DNA from: Archegozetes longisetosus
Lineage: Eukaryota; Arthropoda; Arachnida; Sarcoptiformes; Trhypochthoniidae
Length of the DNA stretch: 64,000 nt
Assembly: GCA_018873245.2 (NCBI GenBank)
Contig: JAEMBT020000004.1
Span: forward strand, 9,068,652-9,132,651
Direction: 5' to 3'
Shown here: piece by piece, positions 38,558 through 52,043 of the stretch
How positions within the stretch are numbered: the first letter of the stretch is position 1
Layout: the number at the start of each line of letters is the position of its first letter
Position numbers and translations under genes: made by a program
The notes under the pieces: model-generated
Databases searched by the model: none
The model's input: only the letters and a program-made list of their open reading frames with translations
What the model was told of the DNA's origin: nothing

Positions 38558-41500
38558 ATGTATTTGTTGAATGAGATATTAAGTTTGCTGATTGTTTCAA
38601 CAATTTTTCTGAACTCTATTGATTGTATCGATAATAGCGATGACAGTAATAATTTTATACTGAGAAATGGATCAAAATTTTAGACAATTTTGAAAGAATT
38701 TGTAAATCTCAAACCGATCAACTCTTGGCTCAATTAGATTCTGCTAAAATTGGTTTAAATGTTTCGTCAGAATGTATTACAAGTATCGAACGTCTATTAC
38801 TTGGAGCTACAAAAGATGAATGGGCTCTGAAAAGTGAGTTCTAACGAGATATCAAATGCCGAACTGTGCCCCCTTGTTGTAAGTTACACTCACATTCTAG
38901 TTGAGTAACGTTAGATTTTGAAAACTGTTCAAATTTAATTAAGAATAAGATAAGTAGATTTTCGAACGCTGAACCTCACTAATAGAGCATTATAGGTGAG
39001 CGTGATTCTCAACAATGAGTCAAAATTCTGCGGTAAAATCATTTATTTCTATGTAATATACACGAAAAGAATTTTTTTAATGCTTTCCCCTCAGATTTTT
39101 CCTCAAAACAGAAAAATTCGAAGTTATGTTAATTAATGTAACTTTTATCAAACAGTGTGGGACTCAATGGGTCGCTGGCCCTCAGGTTTCATCAGTGGTT
39201 CGTTTTCATCATTCGGTGATTACGACCAATGTTTATCTATAAAGGAGGAAAATAATGGTTTTCCAATAAGTGGAAAGTATTGTTTTCTAGAATTACGTCC
39301 ACCAAAACCAGTACAAAAAATAAATCTGAATAATACAAAATATGAGAATTCTTATTATGAATCTGTTATCAACTATTGGGTCAAAGTAGATGAATTTGCT
39401 CCTTTGGCTAATGGTATCTGTTTGCCATCTGTTTGTACTGAGAATGAGATTCAGCAGATATTGGCTAAGAGTAAGTGTTTAAAACTTACATTAAATTCTA
39501 ACAGATTCTTGAAAACGAAAAAATTAAAGTTTTTATCATTTATCAATACCTTTCCATTACTTTATGATTAAACTTAAGCCTTGACCTCATTGTCGGACTT
39601 AAGATTGAGAGTGAGACACTGTTCAACACAAGAAGAAATTGATAGAAAGCCTTTGAAATTTGGACAAAAAATTGCTATGTATTCAATACTATATCATGTT
39701 TGAAGTGCAAATGAACATGTTATCTCTGAAAATTTGGATCACAATCACAGTTCAAAAATAATGCAGTAACTGATGGAAAATTTTTTCAGAGACAAAATTT
39801 AAGTTTTTATTGCATTTCAAGCCATAAATTGAATTTAATAAAACTATTGATATGAGTATTTTTTCTGCAGAGCAATAATTTTGGTAAACGTTATTCTTAT
39901 AATAATCGGAACTTTGTTGAAATATCTCAACTTCAGTAATAAATCATTTGCTATAAAGCTTTTGGAATGTTATTCTTTTGTGAATAATAACAAACTATTA
40001 TTTGAAATCGATACAACAAAGAACAGAGAAGGACAATTCAAATACATTCATGGCTTGAGAGTAATATCGATGTTTTGGGTACTAATTGGACACATTTATC
40101 TATTCCACCCAGTTCTTGAACTTCAAGAAAGAGTATCACCAGTTTTTCGACTGACTGATATCAGAATATTGGCCCAGCGTTTGCCAACTCATTTGATATT
40201 AAATGCCGGACTAGCAGTCGGAACATTTTTTATAATCAGGTTGACATAGTTCAATTAAATAATAATTCGGCTCGAAAGCATTCTATAAAGTGTTGAATTA
40301 TTTTGAATTTTCTTTAATAGTGGTTTTCTGACCATACATTCAATCTTACCAGTTTTTAAGAAGGATCCAATCAACATATTCAACTTTATTTTACTTCGAT
40401 GGATGAGGTAATTGATTGTTGTTTTGGAGAGATATCTCGTTTAAAAACTAAACTTTAATAGACATTTATGTTTAAAACGTTTAATAAACTAATGAACCTG
40501 ATTAAACTAGATTCAGTCCACCAACAGTTGGAATGATATGTTTCATAATAATTTGGCCGCTTTTCGGTTCTGGTCCTTTATTTCATCCAGAATTCACCGA
40601 CCAAGTGACAGACCCGTGTTATAATTCATGGTGGACTAACCTGCTATTCATCAACAATTGGATGCATCCTTCCTTTGTGGTATACAAAAATTCGAATCAC
40701 TTACAATCAATTAATTTAAACTTTGAATTTGATAGTGCAATAACATAACGTGGTATATGAGTTGTGATTTTCAACTTCATATACTTTTGTATTTCGTCAT
40801 TTATTTCTATTATCGGAGACCAGTATTAAGCAAATCATACATAGTTTTAATGATAATTCTTGGTTTCATTGTTCCCATATTGATCGTGTTGACTGGAATT
40901 GCAAATGCTCCCAATCCATCAATTTTTCTTCATCCAGAGAAAAGGTAAAATACTATTAAAATTCAGATTACATTTTATATAATGATCTAAACAATTTATT
41001 CCAATCAAGGCATCCAATAGAAGAAGTTGGAATATTTATATTCGCAACTTATAATCATTTGATTCCATACTTTTTTGGTGTAATCCTAGGATTAATTTTA
41101 ATAAGAAAAACCCAATATAACATAAATTTTGTAAGAAAAAATATTTGAGTAAATATCAGCAAAATCAAAATGTATTAGATCTAAATATCTTTTGTTTAAT
41201 AACTATTTAGATAGTTCGTTGGATATTATGGATAATTTTACTTCCCTTAACTCTTTTGATACCATTTGCATCGTATGGTTTCGCACAAAGTGAAACTGTA
41301 GTTGATATTCCATTAGAATCTGCGATAGTATTTGGTATAATCCGACTCTTATGGTCATCAGGTGTGACGTGGATTTGTTACGAATGTGCAACAGGTAGAG
41401 GAGGTCTAATAAACAAACTACTCTCAAGTAATTGTTTACAACCATTGAGTCGTTTAACATTTTGCATATACCTTACCCATATCGTTTCCATTTGGCAAAA

Positions 41501-41824
41501 CTTTTTCACAATAAGAAGTCCAATAACCATAAGTCAAGGGAATCTTGTAAGTATTAGTGTGTCAATAAATGAATTTTAACTTTAAAAAGATGAGTATTTG
41601 AATTTGTTCTTTGTCTACTTTAGATTTTTACAGCATGTGCTAATGCTGTTCAATCGATATTTCTATCTTACCTGTTATTTTGTATTTTTGAAGCTCCTTA
41701 TGTTAACATTTTCAAGTTATTATTCAAACCAGTGATTAATAAACATTCATATGACAGCAAAGATGTTAATGAGAATTCGATTGAACTCAACAAACCTAAA
41801 AGTTCTAATGTCTCACATCTATGA
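38558..41824 (+). pseudogene. NRF-6-like multipass acyltransferase, right copy, exon-1 frameshift
   Basis: Exons: 38,558-38,833; 39,156-39,470; 39,873-40,239; 40,321-40,407; 40,511-40,679; 40,736-40,944; 41,010-41,130; 41,211-41,546; 41,624-41,824. With one base restored in exon 1 the model is 2,082 nt, a multiple of three (693 aa). Exon 1 reads AATAATTTTATAC where the left copy has AATAATTCTTATAC; the missing base shifts the frame after SDDSNN and gives a stop within about nine codons. Everything downstream stays open, with the same NRF domain and membrane segments as the left copy. Exons 8-9 differ (for example ATGRGGLINKLL versus VTGRGGLISKIL), and the C-terminus ends NKPKSSNVSHL. A later in-frame start or a sequencing error would change the verdict. 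Confidence 0.78.
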
Positions 41825-42491
41825 AAACTTACTAAAAACAACAGAATTTCTTTAACAAATATGTTTAAAGAATTTAATGAAAGCTAATTTTTATGACTTT
41901 TTATACTTTTGGTTTTTTTGTAAACAATATCATAATTAATTTTACAGATGTTATACAATTCTGTTTATAAGAAGTTCTATAATATATTTGAGGGAAATAT
42001 TCATCTCATTTTCTTTCTTTTAGTATGTGATATCTTAATTTAATAAAGAAATGGTAAAATTTGACAACAAAAGGAATTAAGATATTTTGAATTATGTAGT
42101 ATTTTTATAATAACCTTTTAATGAATCACTGATATTAAATTAAAATCTTATCTATAGTTGATAACTTTAATACGAAACATTGAATTTAGTTTGGGTGAAA
42201 CCAGTAATAAAATAACTACCAAAATATGGTATTACCAATATTAATATGATTTAGTTTTCAATCAGCTATTTTCAGGCGCAAACTAATTTTAGTAAACAAA
42301 AAATTTATGAGATCTGCATTCATGGCCGTTACAAACAGGAATAGAACCCAGAATAAAAAATTTAACTAATTTCATTGTATTCAATAATCTCGGAATAGAT
42401 AGTATTCAATGATCTGACAATATTTGGCTCCTTTTTCGAGTCAAATTTGTCTATTGTATTAAGCTTTGTTGCAATTTGTTCGTTAGCGCAT

Positions 42492-42845
42492 TTAATTTTG
42501 AGTTTCAAGGAGGGATAAATCACGTAGAAAGAGCTCATTTGGCAGATTAGAAAATTTAAAGCGTAATACACAGTGACTCAATATAATTACAGTCAAAAAA
42601 ATCCCAAAAAGGAAAAATTGCCGTATGGAATAGTTGAGAGTTAATGGGACTGAAGAAAATATTGCAGATGCAAAACCAGTTATGAATCGAGTGAATTTTG
42701 TGTACTTCAAGTGGATTTTGGAATATTTAATCACAGATAAGATATTATTTGCACTTGTAAGTCCAATACCTTGAGGCCAAACTAAACCATTTGAATCATT
42801 TGGAAAGGCTTCAGATATGATAGCTTTATTGGGTGAATCTTAGTA
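42492..42845 (-). pseudogene. Membrane-protein fragment, family uncertain
   Basis: An open stretch without a clear start reads AIISEAFPND and VWPQGIGLTSANNIL, then two hydrophobic helices around FASAIFSSVPLTL and FFLFGIFLTVIILSHCVL. The spacing vaguely recalls the end of the sterol-sensing region of Patched-related proteins, but I do not recognise it with confidence. A second overlapping frame continues to 42,362. It is probably a gene fragment carried in with the insertion. Confidence 0.3.
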
Positions 42846-42879
42846 ATCCCTGCTCGGGGTGTTCCTATTGACCTATATC

Positions 42880-43320
42880 AACGAGTCATATGTCGTTGGA
42901 AAGGTCTCGTCAAGCTGAGTTCAACGATACCATACATGATGACCTTTGACCTCGGCTTCGCCGACGGGTGACCTCTGACCTATGACCACAAATTTTTACC
43001 CCCATAACACATATCGTTGGAAAGGTCTCGTCAAGATGAGTCCAACGATACCATATATGATGACCTGTGACCTCGGCTTCGCCGACGGGTGACCTATAAT
43101 CTCTGACTTATTATCACAATATTTAACACCTATAACATACATATCGTTGGAAAAGTCTCGACATACAGAGCTCAACGATGCCAGACATGGTAACCTGTGA
43201 CCTCGAGCTTACCGACGGGTGACCTCTGACTAAAATACTTAACCCCTACAACATATATATCGTTGGAACGGTCTCGACAAACTGAATACAACGATAACAC
43301 TCATGTGATCTTGAGACCTA
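42880..43320. repeat. GC-richer tandem repeat, four units of 115-130 bp
   Basis: Units begin with TCGTTGGAAAGGTCTCGTC at 42,893, 43,012, 43,143 and 43,259. Within each, ATCGTTGGA is followed about 20 bp later by TCCAACGAT or a variant (a small hairpin). The first three then have TGACCTCGGCTTCGCCGACG (another hairpin) and GGGTGACC. The units have diverged moderately. No coding potential. Confidence 0.88.
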
Positions 43321-43594
43321 TTCAATATAAGTTTCGATTTTCAAATTATATCATCTCCCTATAAGATCAAATTATGTCTGTATAATTTACCCTTCTGAGA
43401 AAGTATAAACACTCATAACTTTCTTTATCTACTTTCCACAGAGTAAGTAATGCGGTTTTCAATTTACTTTTTAGTCTTTTCATCGCTAATGGTACTTCAG
43501 TACTCTGATACTGAATGCATTGTTATTAAAGCTCAGAGAAAAATTACATTAGATATATAGCTGTCCAATTTGTCGAAAATCTCACTCCTACTTC

Positions 43595-44420
43595 ATGAAC
43601 ATACTTGAAAGTTCTAAACTTTCAATAAGAGAAACATTGCGCATTGCATTAGCATTTGTAGCTGAGCTTACTAATCGACAAGCGGCAATTATGTGTCATG
43701 CTGAAAAAATACAATTTCAGATTGGTATTGTGCTTGCAGAAAAGTTCAAGAGGTCATCTTATCTCAAACTGGACGTAAAATTGGAGGTCCATATGATATG
43801 GATGGCAAAATATTCAATCATTTTGTCTAAATTGATGAAATTCATATTGTTCATCGTAAATACAAGCGAGGCAGAATGTTAGAAAGAGAACATATTTGGG
43901 TCCTAGGTGGAACATGCAGATTAACGAAAGAGGCATTCATGTTTAGAGTCCCAAATAGAACAGTATCGGTTATTGACAGTTTAGATAGGAATCGTGATTA
44001 GCCAGGTTCAATCTTAGTTACCGATTCAGCTGTAGTTTATAAATACATTTCACTTAGGTAACATCATTTGTTTGACCATTATAGTGTCAATCACAGCTTT
44101 CATTTTGTCTGTCCAGATGATAAACAAATACACACCCAGAATATTGAAATCCGTTGGGAACAATTGAAAAAATATTAAATCTTATCGCTCGAACAAATAC
44201 ATTAATCAATTAATTTCTCAATATTTATACAAATTTGCTCATTTTAAGAGTAGAAAAGTACCGTTGTGGTCAAAGATTTAAACATTTTCTAAAAGATGTG
44301 GTTAAAGTTTATCATGGACCTGCTCTTAATTTAGACTCACTCTTCATAGTCCACCATTTTATCACGATGCATTCCACGATTCGAATCAAGAATCAGATTC
44401 GAATTCTGATTAACTGAAAA
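43595..44420 (+). pseudogene. Merlin (ISXO2/IS1595-like) transposase relic
   Basis: Read through a few stops, one frame gives RKIGGPYDMDGKIF, then IDEIHIVHRKYKRGRM (first acidic motif, VEIDES-like), HIWVLGGTCRLT, SILVTDSAVVYKYI (second Asp), VNHSFHFV, and QNIEIRWEQLKKY (final Glu, IExxWxxLK). This order is the hallmark of Merlin/ISXO2 transposases. At least three in-frame stops make it inactive. Terminal repeats were not identified. Confidence 0.78.
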
Positions 44421-44512
44421 AAAAGATGTATTGAACTCCTCGCCCCGTTCTAAGGGCAAAGGGAGGTCACAGGCAGTGCCCAGTGGGGCAGTTCCCCAGA
44501 GCGCTCAACAGT

Positions 44513-47075
44513 GAAAACTTTCTTTTAGGACATGTTATTTTAGTTTAGTGAAGAACTTGTCACATTTTTTCAATATAAGAAATTAATATGTTTCGAGTAG
44601 CGTAACATTTCAATAATAACGTTTTAAGAATCACTAGTTTTACTTGGCATTTGATGGCTTTATTTCATTTTTACAACTCCTGTAATGATTGAGTTTGGAA
44701 TAATTATCAAAAGACAGCCTGCATAATAGTTATATTGCAATGATATCTAGCGTTTATGAGTTAAGACAAATCACCGATTAATATGAAATAGTTTTCATTA
44801 CCTTTCGTAAAAAATAAGGAAACAAAGCTTTTCAATAGGATAAAAGAAACAATCGCTAAAATAATCAATTTATTATAAATTGATTTCTCGATTTCAGAAA
44901 AGACGGATATAGAGATATCTTAACGTATATAAGTGATTTCCTTGATTGATTGAATCTGTTGATTCTAAAAGTTTATTTGGATCAAAATTAGTAATTTCTT
45001 TCAAATTGATTTTAATGTTATTCTTATGAAAAGAAAGTGACTAAATTTAATAATTTTTTCTTCGTGTTGAAATAATCTCACCCTTATTAGATATTCAAAG
45101 ATTTTAGTTTATTTTATAGTTTTTAAATTTTAGAAAAATAGTCGAAATGAATCAATAAGTTATTATCTTATGTAAATTGTTCTTTACAATCAGAGATTTT
45201 TAACTCTAAACTTTAAATTTCAAAATGTTTTCTTTGGGTGTCATCAAAACGAAATAAAATAAACAGTAATATAAGAAAATATTTGCAAATTTCTAGGATT
45301 GAATTTTCTCATTTACTTTTATTAACTGTATTATAAGTAGAGAAGTGACTTTTCAGTGAAAATCGATCTTTTCCTCAATTATTAACTTTGATAGTCGTTT
45401 AATTGGTTTAAATTTTTATATGTTTTAGATTTTAAATACAAACTGTTATCTGACTTGTTTTGCCGACTTTATGCTTTACCCCTGGACAGAACTGGTTTTC
45501 AACTAATTTGACTGTTTCATACCAGTTTTGATAAACTTTTATAAAATAATTCTCAGAAAAGTATTAAAGAAATACTTTGAAACTACTCATAATATCATTT
45601 ATATATATAAATATATTATCTTTAACAGTATCTTGTTTCATTTCGAAAGTAAAGGCAAAACTGTTTCAGTGGTGATTTTTGTGAAAATTTTATACTTTCA
45701 TTGAAATTTTTGTGATTTAGAGTACCTAAAGCGAAATCAAAATTATACTCAAAATTAGTTGGTGTGAAAGGAAATAAGCATTTTCAATTAGTGGAGAAAA
45801 TTCTATTGCAATATATGCGACAGAGAAGTTAGATTTACGAATAATCACTTAAAAAGTAGAATCAGTAAACACATCACTCAGCTAAACATTCAGAGAATGA
45901 AGAAATCGTCAAAATACTTACGATAACACATGATTTTTGAGTCGCTCTGCGATGCAGAAAAGAAAAAGAAAGTTGTGAACATAATTTAGCTGATATGACT
46001 AAAGCATTATTGAACTGGTCATAACTGATAGATTAACTCTACAAAGTATTATATAAAACCTCTTTATACTAAAACTGTGTACATAATTAAGGATATAATT
46101 GCAAGATTGACGTTTGTTTTATTAAGGATGAGACAGACGTTTGCAATAGATATGTACTGAATGTGTTGATCGGACCGCTAAACGGTGAGCTCATTAAACC
46201 TATGCTCATAACTATTTTTCTTGAAAAACAAACGATACGACCAGCACTCACAGACACCTTTTATGGATGAATTAAGTCGAATTCGAAAAGATTAAACTTG
46301 CAATTATTGTGTTATAGTACAATTGTAGTTCAATTTATGCTACTTTTACATTCCCATTAAAATCGATTAAACTACCGATTTGACTACTTCTTATCACCGA
46401 AAAGCTATGTCTGTTGTAAATTATACATGTTTAGTGAACCAGTATTTCTTTAGTAATGCATATCTCCTGAAACTGGCCTATAGTGCACACATTGCTGCGA
46501 ACATGAGCTCTGACTTGATTTTGAAAACATTGATTTTTTAAAATGAAATAAACAGGATATATAATTGTTAAAATAAAGTGATCAGCAAGAACGCAAATAA
46601 TTTAAGATTTCGACCTTATTATTTCTCAGGCAAGAAATAAGCTAATTGGTAACAGTTTCAATGACTGTCTGAAGATGTGCACGAAATAAATTATTTCCGC
46701 CGAATGGCTTTCTGCCGAAAGGGATTTGAACTTGACAGTTAGGTCAAAACTCGGTTTTTAACTGATGTTCGCATACCTGAGTTAAATTGAGTCATCTCTT
46801 TCATCTAGCCCTATGAAGTGTCACTCACACGCTACTGTCCTTCCACCAAAATAACTTAATCTACGTGAGAATTGCACGAGGCTGGCTCGCGATCTGATGC
46901 CTCAGCTTAGTTTCAATTACTACCCGGACACTCAACCATTTTATAGAATACTTAAACAAAACTCTCTTCATAATGTTTTTATGCCATTATGAAAAGTTTA
47001 CGTAAACTTTGAATCAAGATAACGAGTGAAATTGTGAATGGTCTCAAGAATGTATGAATGTGCCATTTAGAAACT
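44513..47075. other. Inner right arm, gene-free block
   Basis: Nearly exact reverse complement of the left arm from about 32,625 down to 30,067, starting abruptly at the edge of the inserted block. No gene recognised. Confidence 0.6.
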
Positions 47076-47082
47076 ATCTTCT

Positions 47083-47540
47083 AGAGATGAAAATTTTAGT
47101 CATAGTCCTAGTCTTAGTCTTTCATTATACAACAATTTTTGCCTCTAAATACATTTAAATAGTATCACATTTATCACGCATAAGTTTTATTCATTCCTGA
47201 CTATAAAATTATTTGTTATTTAGGAGACAAATCTGTCTTTTATTCGACAAAAATCATTGACTACATAAGAAATGTTGATAATGATAAAGAGTTTAGTTAT
47301 AAGCATTTGGAACAAGTTGATGGTAACGACAAAATTTCAGTCCTAAATATTTAAACATTTCTTAGACTTCTATAAGCCATTTAAATTTTGAAAGCTTTCC
47401 AGGAGGCTACTCTTCGGCTAACGCCTCGAATTTATATTGTTAAATATAGGCTAAGAGACTAAACTAAGGCTAAAGACTAGGAGGTGAGACGGACTAAGAA
47501 TAAGGTATAGCTTTGATCTTAGTCTCAATTTTCATCTCTA
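47083..47540. mobile_element. hAT MITE, right-arm copy
   Basis: Mirror of 29,601-30,059, with TAGAGATGAAAATT ends and flanking duplications CTATCTTC (47,075-47,082) and CTATTTTC (47,541-47,548). Both arms carry the same mismatch in the duplication, so this is one insertion event duplicated with the arm or copied by conversion. Confidence 0.88.
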
Positions 47541-47548
47541 CTATTTTC

Positions 47549-50500
47549 ATAATTAATTGTCAATTACCTGAGTAATAATAGATAAGTAAATTTAAAGTGA
47601 TTGCAAAGCTATAATCTTTGGAAATTCTGTCTTCAACAATCAGTTAATAGGATTGAGTTATTTCCAAATATTCTATTCATTTGCTGATTGCTGACATGTT
47701 CCAATGAAGAGATCTATTGATTTTCTAGCCATTTTCGTACCACATACATCTGTGTAACGCATGACCTCAAAAATAAGAAAACGATATTGCATTCATCTTT
47801 TGAGCGAATTTAGCCATTGCTGACTTTGTAGTTCCATTTCGTTATCTTTCTCTAGGCCTCCTAAATATTTCAACCTTAAACAACGATCTATATGCAAATA
47901 CTTTTAATTTGTTCAGAAGAGGAAAAATTTGTCCTCAATTATAAATTAATTGATTCTATCAAAAGACTCTTGACGTCATACTTAATGACTTAGATGCAGT
48001 AAAAATACTGAGCTAATTCGATCTTAAATGTGGTTAATTGACTACCTTCTATAAAACGACAAAATGATGACCATGACAGATATTTTCATATACTTGCAAA
48101 TAGACCAAAAGCTAACATAATGGGCGACAGCCAAGAGGTTGAAAAATGAAGAGACAATAATATAAATAATAACAAACCTTCCTCAAAAAAACAACTAGAC
48201 ATTAAACAATTTCTATGAAAAATGTGAAAATAGTCGCCTCTTAAGATTTCTAATTCCAATAAATTGATTGTACTCTCATTACCTATGATTTAATTCAACG
48301 TAATCTTAAGACAGCATCTTGACGATGAAAATTCTTTAACTTATTTACAGACTATTTGTTGTTAAATCAATAACCTTGAATTGCTGTTTTGTGAATTTTA
48401 TGAAGGTTTTACTAATTGTAATCTTTCCATCAGTTGACGATTTAGCCAAAGTTATACGAGTATAGAATAACATTTTGACAAAATATTTTTCATTATAGGA
48501 CTGGTTATTTCCTATATTATTGACTTATACCCTATAAATATAGTTAACCCTATACAGTTAGCACCCTATTAAACACTTATTTTCTTTTAAAGATAAATAA
48601 AGTTATATGTAATTCAAATTTAATTCAAAGATATCACTTGAAATCTACAACTATTAAAGTTTACATCGAAATTTTGTTCGACTCATAATTTTCAAGAGAC
48701 AATCATTTTGTCAATCAGTGTATTAAAAGTTAGTCAAATAGAATTTTTACAGGACTATTCAATTATTTGCTTCGGTATTTCGGAGAAACGAAATTAACTA
48801 AGATAATAGACAACTGATGTTGGTATTAAACTCTCAGACTTTACTCAAGACATGAGGATTCAATGCTTTTGGATTTCAGGTTGATAATTAAAAACCAATT
48901 CGAAAACGAATTGGGGACGCGTTAGTTAATGGGTTCTGGTTAGAAAATCATTCAGTTATTATAATTAGGCTTGCAAACCACATAATTCTTGACCGAACAG
49001 AATAGATTACCTCTTCTGACCATATTCAAGGAAGCTTATGTACACTCATACGGCAGTGGTTGTCTTCTATTATTTTCTCATTCAAGCTGTTATTATACAA
49101 ATAATTTTTTTCAAAGAGACGAACGGATGTCCAGAGATTTCAGTGAATTTAAAGATATACTCTTCTAGTGTGTATTTATGTGATGATCTAATGATAAATG
49201 AGTGAATTTTGTCAAACCGATAAAAGTATTCGAACCTATAGTCTTGATCATATTCTAATCTAGCTTTGGAGATATAACTCTATACACTAATATACCATTT
49301 TGATCAGCGAATGCTTCCGAAGGAACCTCTTTCAAACAATTTCTACTCAAATTTATTACACTTCATTTGGATTCAAAACTCTCATTAACTCAAACACATC
49401 GAGATCATTTAAATTATAATAATATCTCAAAACGAAACTATTAATCTCTTGTCATTAAATACTTTCACAATACTTAAGTTCATCATTATTTTCAACGACA
49501 ACATTTTCAACTTTAACGCTGATAAAAATATCTCTATTTCGATAGAAATAAATCACGATCAGTTCATAAGATCTACCGAATTTTGATATTTTATATTGCG
49601 ACTTAAGTCGATTTTTTCTGCTCAATTTGAGATGAATTATTATTCAGTTTAAAAGCAAAGGTAAGAGTTTAAGTAGTAGCATTGCTCTGCAGATCAAGTT
49701 TTAGGCATTTTTTATAATTTTTGACTACAGTAAAGATTATCTGGTAGCTTAGCTGCTTATTCTCAACAATTCAAAGTGTTTTCGGTCCCTTTTAAAAACA
49801 ATTTGAACCCATTGCCAATAAACTATTGAGACATATGAATGAACTCAAATAATGTTACTTTTCCGAAGATGTAACACATTAATTTTTGTAATACTCGTGC
49901 TACTTATTATGGTTTATGTGATGGCTGTAAAACAACCATACAATAAACCCATGGAATGAGTTCCGTGACATAACTGTTAATAGATTTTGTAACAGAAACT
50001 CCGATTGTACTAAATATGGTGACAAGTCGGGTTTGTATAGTATCATACAGATAACACGTGTCAGTGTATCAAATGAATTTTGATAAGGGAAATGTGTTCC
50101 TCATCAGTGTTATCATGTCTCTGTCAAACGTATGACTAAAACCGATTTTATCAAAATAAAGTTTGTAAATGTTTGCCGAGATGTTCAGAAGATCAGTAAC
50201 ATCGAATGCAATTATCACCTTCTCAGTAACGATATATCAGGCCTGGAGGACCAAAAGTACTTTTTAATTACTTGAAATAAAAACAAAAGGCTTGTACAAT
50301 TTAAAGATGAAGTTTAACCAAAACCTAATAATTAATACTGAATAGTACAGAATATTAATATTTAGTCATTTCGCTTTCAATCATAACGAATTTCTATACA
50401 AGTCAAACCGGTTGCTTAAAACCGAATCAGAGTTTGCACTACTTATCAATTAATAGCTTACAAAACACTAAAATGTTTTTGAGCATTCATTAATCCAATT

Positions 50501-50820
50501 AAAATAATTAGACTTACAATAATGAAACGTAAAATTAAAGCTAAAGAGCTTCTCAGAAGGACAAGCAAGATTTTGCGCGTCAATCTGGAAGCACATTCCT
50601 GCAAGGGTTCGATTGCTAATGCTATTGATTGTAATTGTGATAACGTTTAGCGGAAAAATATTTTCAGTGGCAAGTAGTTACTAATTATTGCCAAGCGCAC
50701 TAGTTTATAGCTTTTGATTGCAAAACACTTGTATTCGATTAGACATGCAATAAATAGAGATTTTTCCTCTTATTAATCAGCTCAATAAATATCTGTTAAT
50801 CGTTGAATAGTTAAAGTAAT
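47549..50820. other. Inner right arm, gene-free block beyond the hAT MITE
   Basis: Nearly exact mirror of 26,380-29,592. No gene recognised on either strand. Confidence 0.6.
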
Positions 50821-50825
50821 ATGAA

Positions 50826-50880
50826 TGAGAACTCGTCAGATATTGATAAATATTCTAAACTATGATATTAGAAAATGTTA
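50826..50880 (+). mobile_element. Stub of the LINE fragment in the right arm
   Basis: ATGAGAACTCGTCAGATATT and the next roughly 30 bp match the 5' edge of the LINE fragment at 26,288, then jump directly to the far flank (CAAGTTCGTGATTAG). The body, about 800 bp in the left arm, is missing. Confidence 0.7.
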
Positions 50881-51077
50881 CAAGTTCGTGATTAGTATTC
50901 GTTTAACTTTCTATAGAGTCAAATGTTTAACAAAGTATGAAATTTTGTTTTTCAAATAAGCAAAGCACTTTTCGCCTTCCAAACCTGATATAGTGTACTT
51001 TTTTCGTTTCAGTAATCGTGTTCTCACTGCATTTATATGTATCACCAAGTTCATAATAAGAAAATATATCAGCCATA

Positions 51078-51205
51078 GAGCTGTATTCTGAGTTCTGTTT
51101 TAAGCTTGATCTCGACTCAACTTAGACTTTAAAATACAAATTTCAATAGCACGAAGTCTAACTTGAGTCGAGATCGGGCTTAAGACAGAACTCAGAATAC
51201 GACTC
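51078..51205. mobile_element. Short foldback MITE, copy 1
   Basis: GTATTCTGAGTTCTGTTTTA on the left is mirrored by its complement on the right, with arms of about 50 bp around a 22-bp loop. It is absent from the left arm near 25,220. A second copy is at 54,196-54,323 in reverse orientation. Confidence 0.85.
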
Positions 51206-51451
51206 ATAATATATCAATCATGTATCAGACATCTCTTTACCCTAGAACGACAAAACGCGGTCAGAATGACCCTTAATACTAAAATCCTTAATCCTTCACA
51301 ACAACTGCAAGGTAAAGTGGTCCCAAGTTCTATTATAAAAATCTCACTAAAATCAACCAAATGTCGCATTTTCTTGAAAATTCAGGTTTCCTCGTTCACA
51401 TGTCTGACTTTGAATAAGAGGTCCTGATTTTGATTTATAACATTATATTTA

Positions 51452-51979
51452 AGAAAGATCAATATTTTCATATGGACCACTGGGCCCCGTCCGATTTTGA
51501 TGAGTGACATATCTGAAAGGCTTTGACGCTGAACACAAAAGTCTCTAGGGACTTTTTACCAAAATCAATAGTTTTCGAGTTATGAGGGAAAATCGCTATG
51601 TTTATGTTAAAAATCAATTTTTTCGGGTTTTTATTCGCAAAAATATAACATTTGTGTTGCCCGCTTCCTACCGCGTGGAGGTAAACCCGAAGGAAGCATA
51701 AAACTAAAACCAAAACTAAAAACAAACTAAAAACTATAAAATAATTAATCTGTGTCCTTGCTAGCCATGGCTCTAAGCGTGTCTTATATTTTTTTAACCT
51801 AGTTGCCTTCCTATAACTCTGTAGAGGCTTCCTTCACGGTACGGATCTAATTCAGCTTTACGAGACCTTTCTAAATATATGAATATTAAAAGGGTTTTGG
51901 CTCTAATACACATAAATTATTAATTGCTGTTCCAAACCTGGAGCTTATAACCCGGAAACGGAATGAGATAGACTATAAG

Positions 51980-52043
<64 letters not shown>

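Larger units (their letters stand above)
42035..44512. mobile_element. Right-arm-specific insertion block
   Basis: This block has no counterpart in the left arm, where the flanks meet near 32,625. CTTTCTTTTAG stands at its left edge and CTTTCTTTTAGG at its right edge, so exchange between short repeats is possible. It contains a coding-like fragment on the minus strand, a GC-richer tandem repeat and a Merlin relic, in that order. Confidence 0.7.
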
